Positions 15,643 to 15,703 of a stretch of DNA of 15,703 nt are shown here, piece after piece. The notes below the pieces were generated by a model that searched no databases, had not been told where the DNA came from, and saw only the letters and a program-made list of their open reading frames with translations. A program made the position numbers and the translations under genes. Numbering within the stretch: the stretch's first letter is position 1; every line of letters begins with the position of its first letter. Source of the DNA: Tepidimicrobium sp. (lineage in GTDB: Bacteria > Bacillota > Clostridia > Tissierellales > Tepidimicrobiaceae); contig DUNJ01000097.1 of NCBI GenBank assembly GCA_012839395.1, positions 1 to 15,703 on the forward strand. The letters are read 5' to 3'.

Positions 15643-15654
15643 ATTCTGTGTAAT

Positions 15655-15703
15655 GGGGCTTTAGCGCAGTTGGGAGCGCGCCACACTGGCAGTGTGGAGG
15701 TCA
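15655..15703 (+). tRNA. tRNA-Ala (anticodon GGC), 5' part, cut by the window edge
   Basis: The first 49 bases fold as a tRNA: acceptor 5' strand GGGGCTT, TA, D-stem GCGC/GCGC with loop AGTTGGGA, G26, anticodon stem CCACA/TGTGG, loop CTGGCAG with anticodon GGC, then a five-base variable region. GGC reads GCC, an alanine codon. G3 is present, but the matching U70 identity base lies outside the window. Confidence 0.93.

Overview
The window is low-GC bacterial DNA with AGA/AGG and ATA codons used heavily, strong GGAGG-type ribosome binding sites, near-consensus sigma-A promoters and a T-box leader. This points to a Firmicute, most likely an anaerobic clostridial or Tissierellia-type organism. The species cannot be read from the sequence.

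Left part (1-3793), apparently chromosomal housekeeping: the 3' part of a DUF1015 (DGHHR) gene runs rightwards off the left edge. It converges on a leftward gene of the TIGR00300 / LOR-SDH family, whose characterised archaeal and cyanobacterial relatives are ornithine cyclodeaminases. That gene has its own textbook promoter (TTGACA-17-TATAAT) and a complete T-box leader with terminator and antiterminator. The best specifier-loop reading is a proline codon, which fits an enzyme converting ornithine to proline. Divergent from it is a 23S rRNA uracil-C5 methyltransferase (RlmD/RlmCD type) ending at a 12-bp bidirectional terminator.

Right part (3944-15507): a single leftward operon of six tightly coupled genes, in the order brxF - brxC - pglXI - brxHII - pglZ - brxA. 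This is the gene set and order of a type 3 BREX phage-defence system. Junctions are 1- to 4-base overlaps or gaps of 4 to 14 bases, and two junctions share the arrangement GGAGTGA-N4-ATG, in which the TGA is the upstream stop. In the known logic of BREX, the PglX methyltransferase marks host DNA at a specific site. The large BrxC ATPase, PglZ, the helicase and the small proteins then block replication of unmarked phage DNA. The operon looks intact. The clearest oddity is that the BrxF protein lacks a recognisable Walker A loop although its Walker B-like region and C-terminal motifs are present. The middle of the methyltransferase gene also has a different isoleucine codon choice from its flanks, which hints at a swapped specificity segment.

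Right edge (15508-15703): a candidate BREX promoter facing left, and facing right a promoter and the first 49 bases of a tRNA-Ala (anticodon GGC). No insertion sequence, CRISPR array or integrase is visible.
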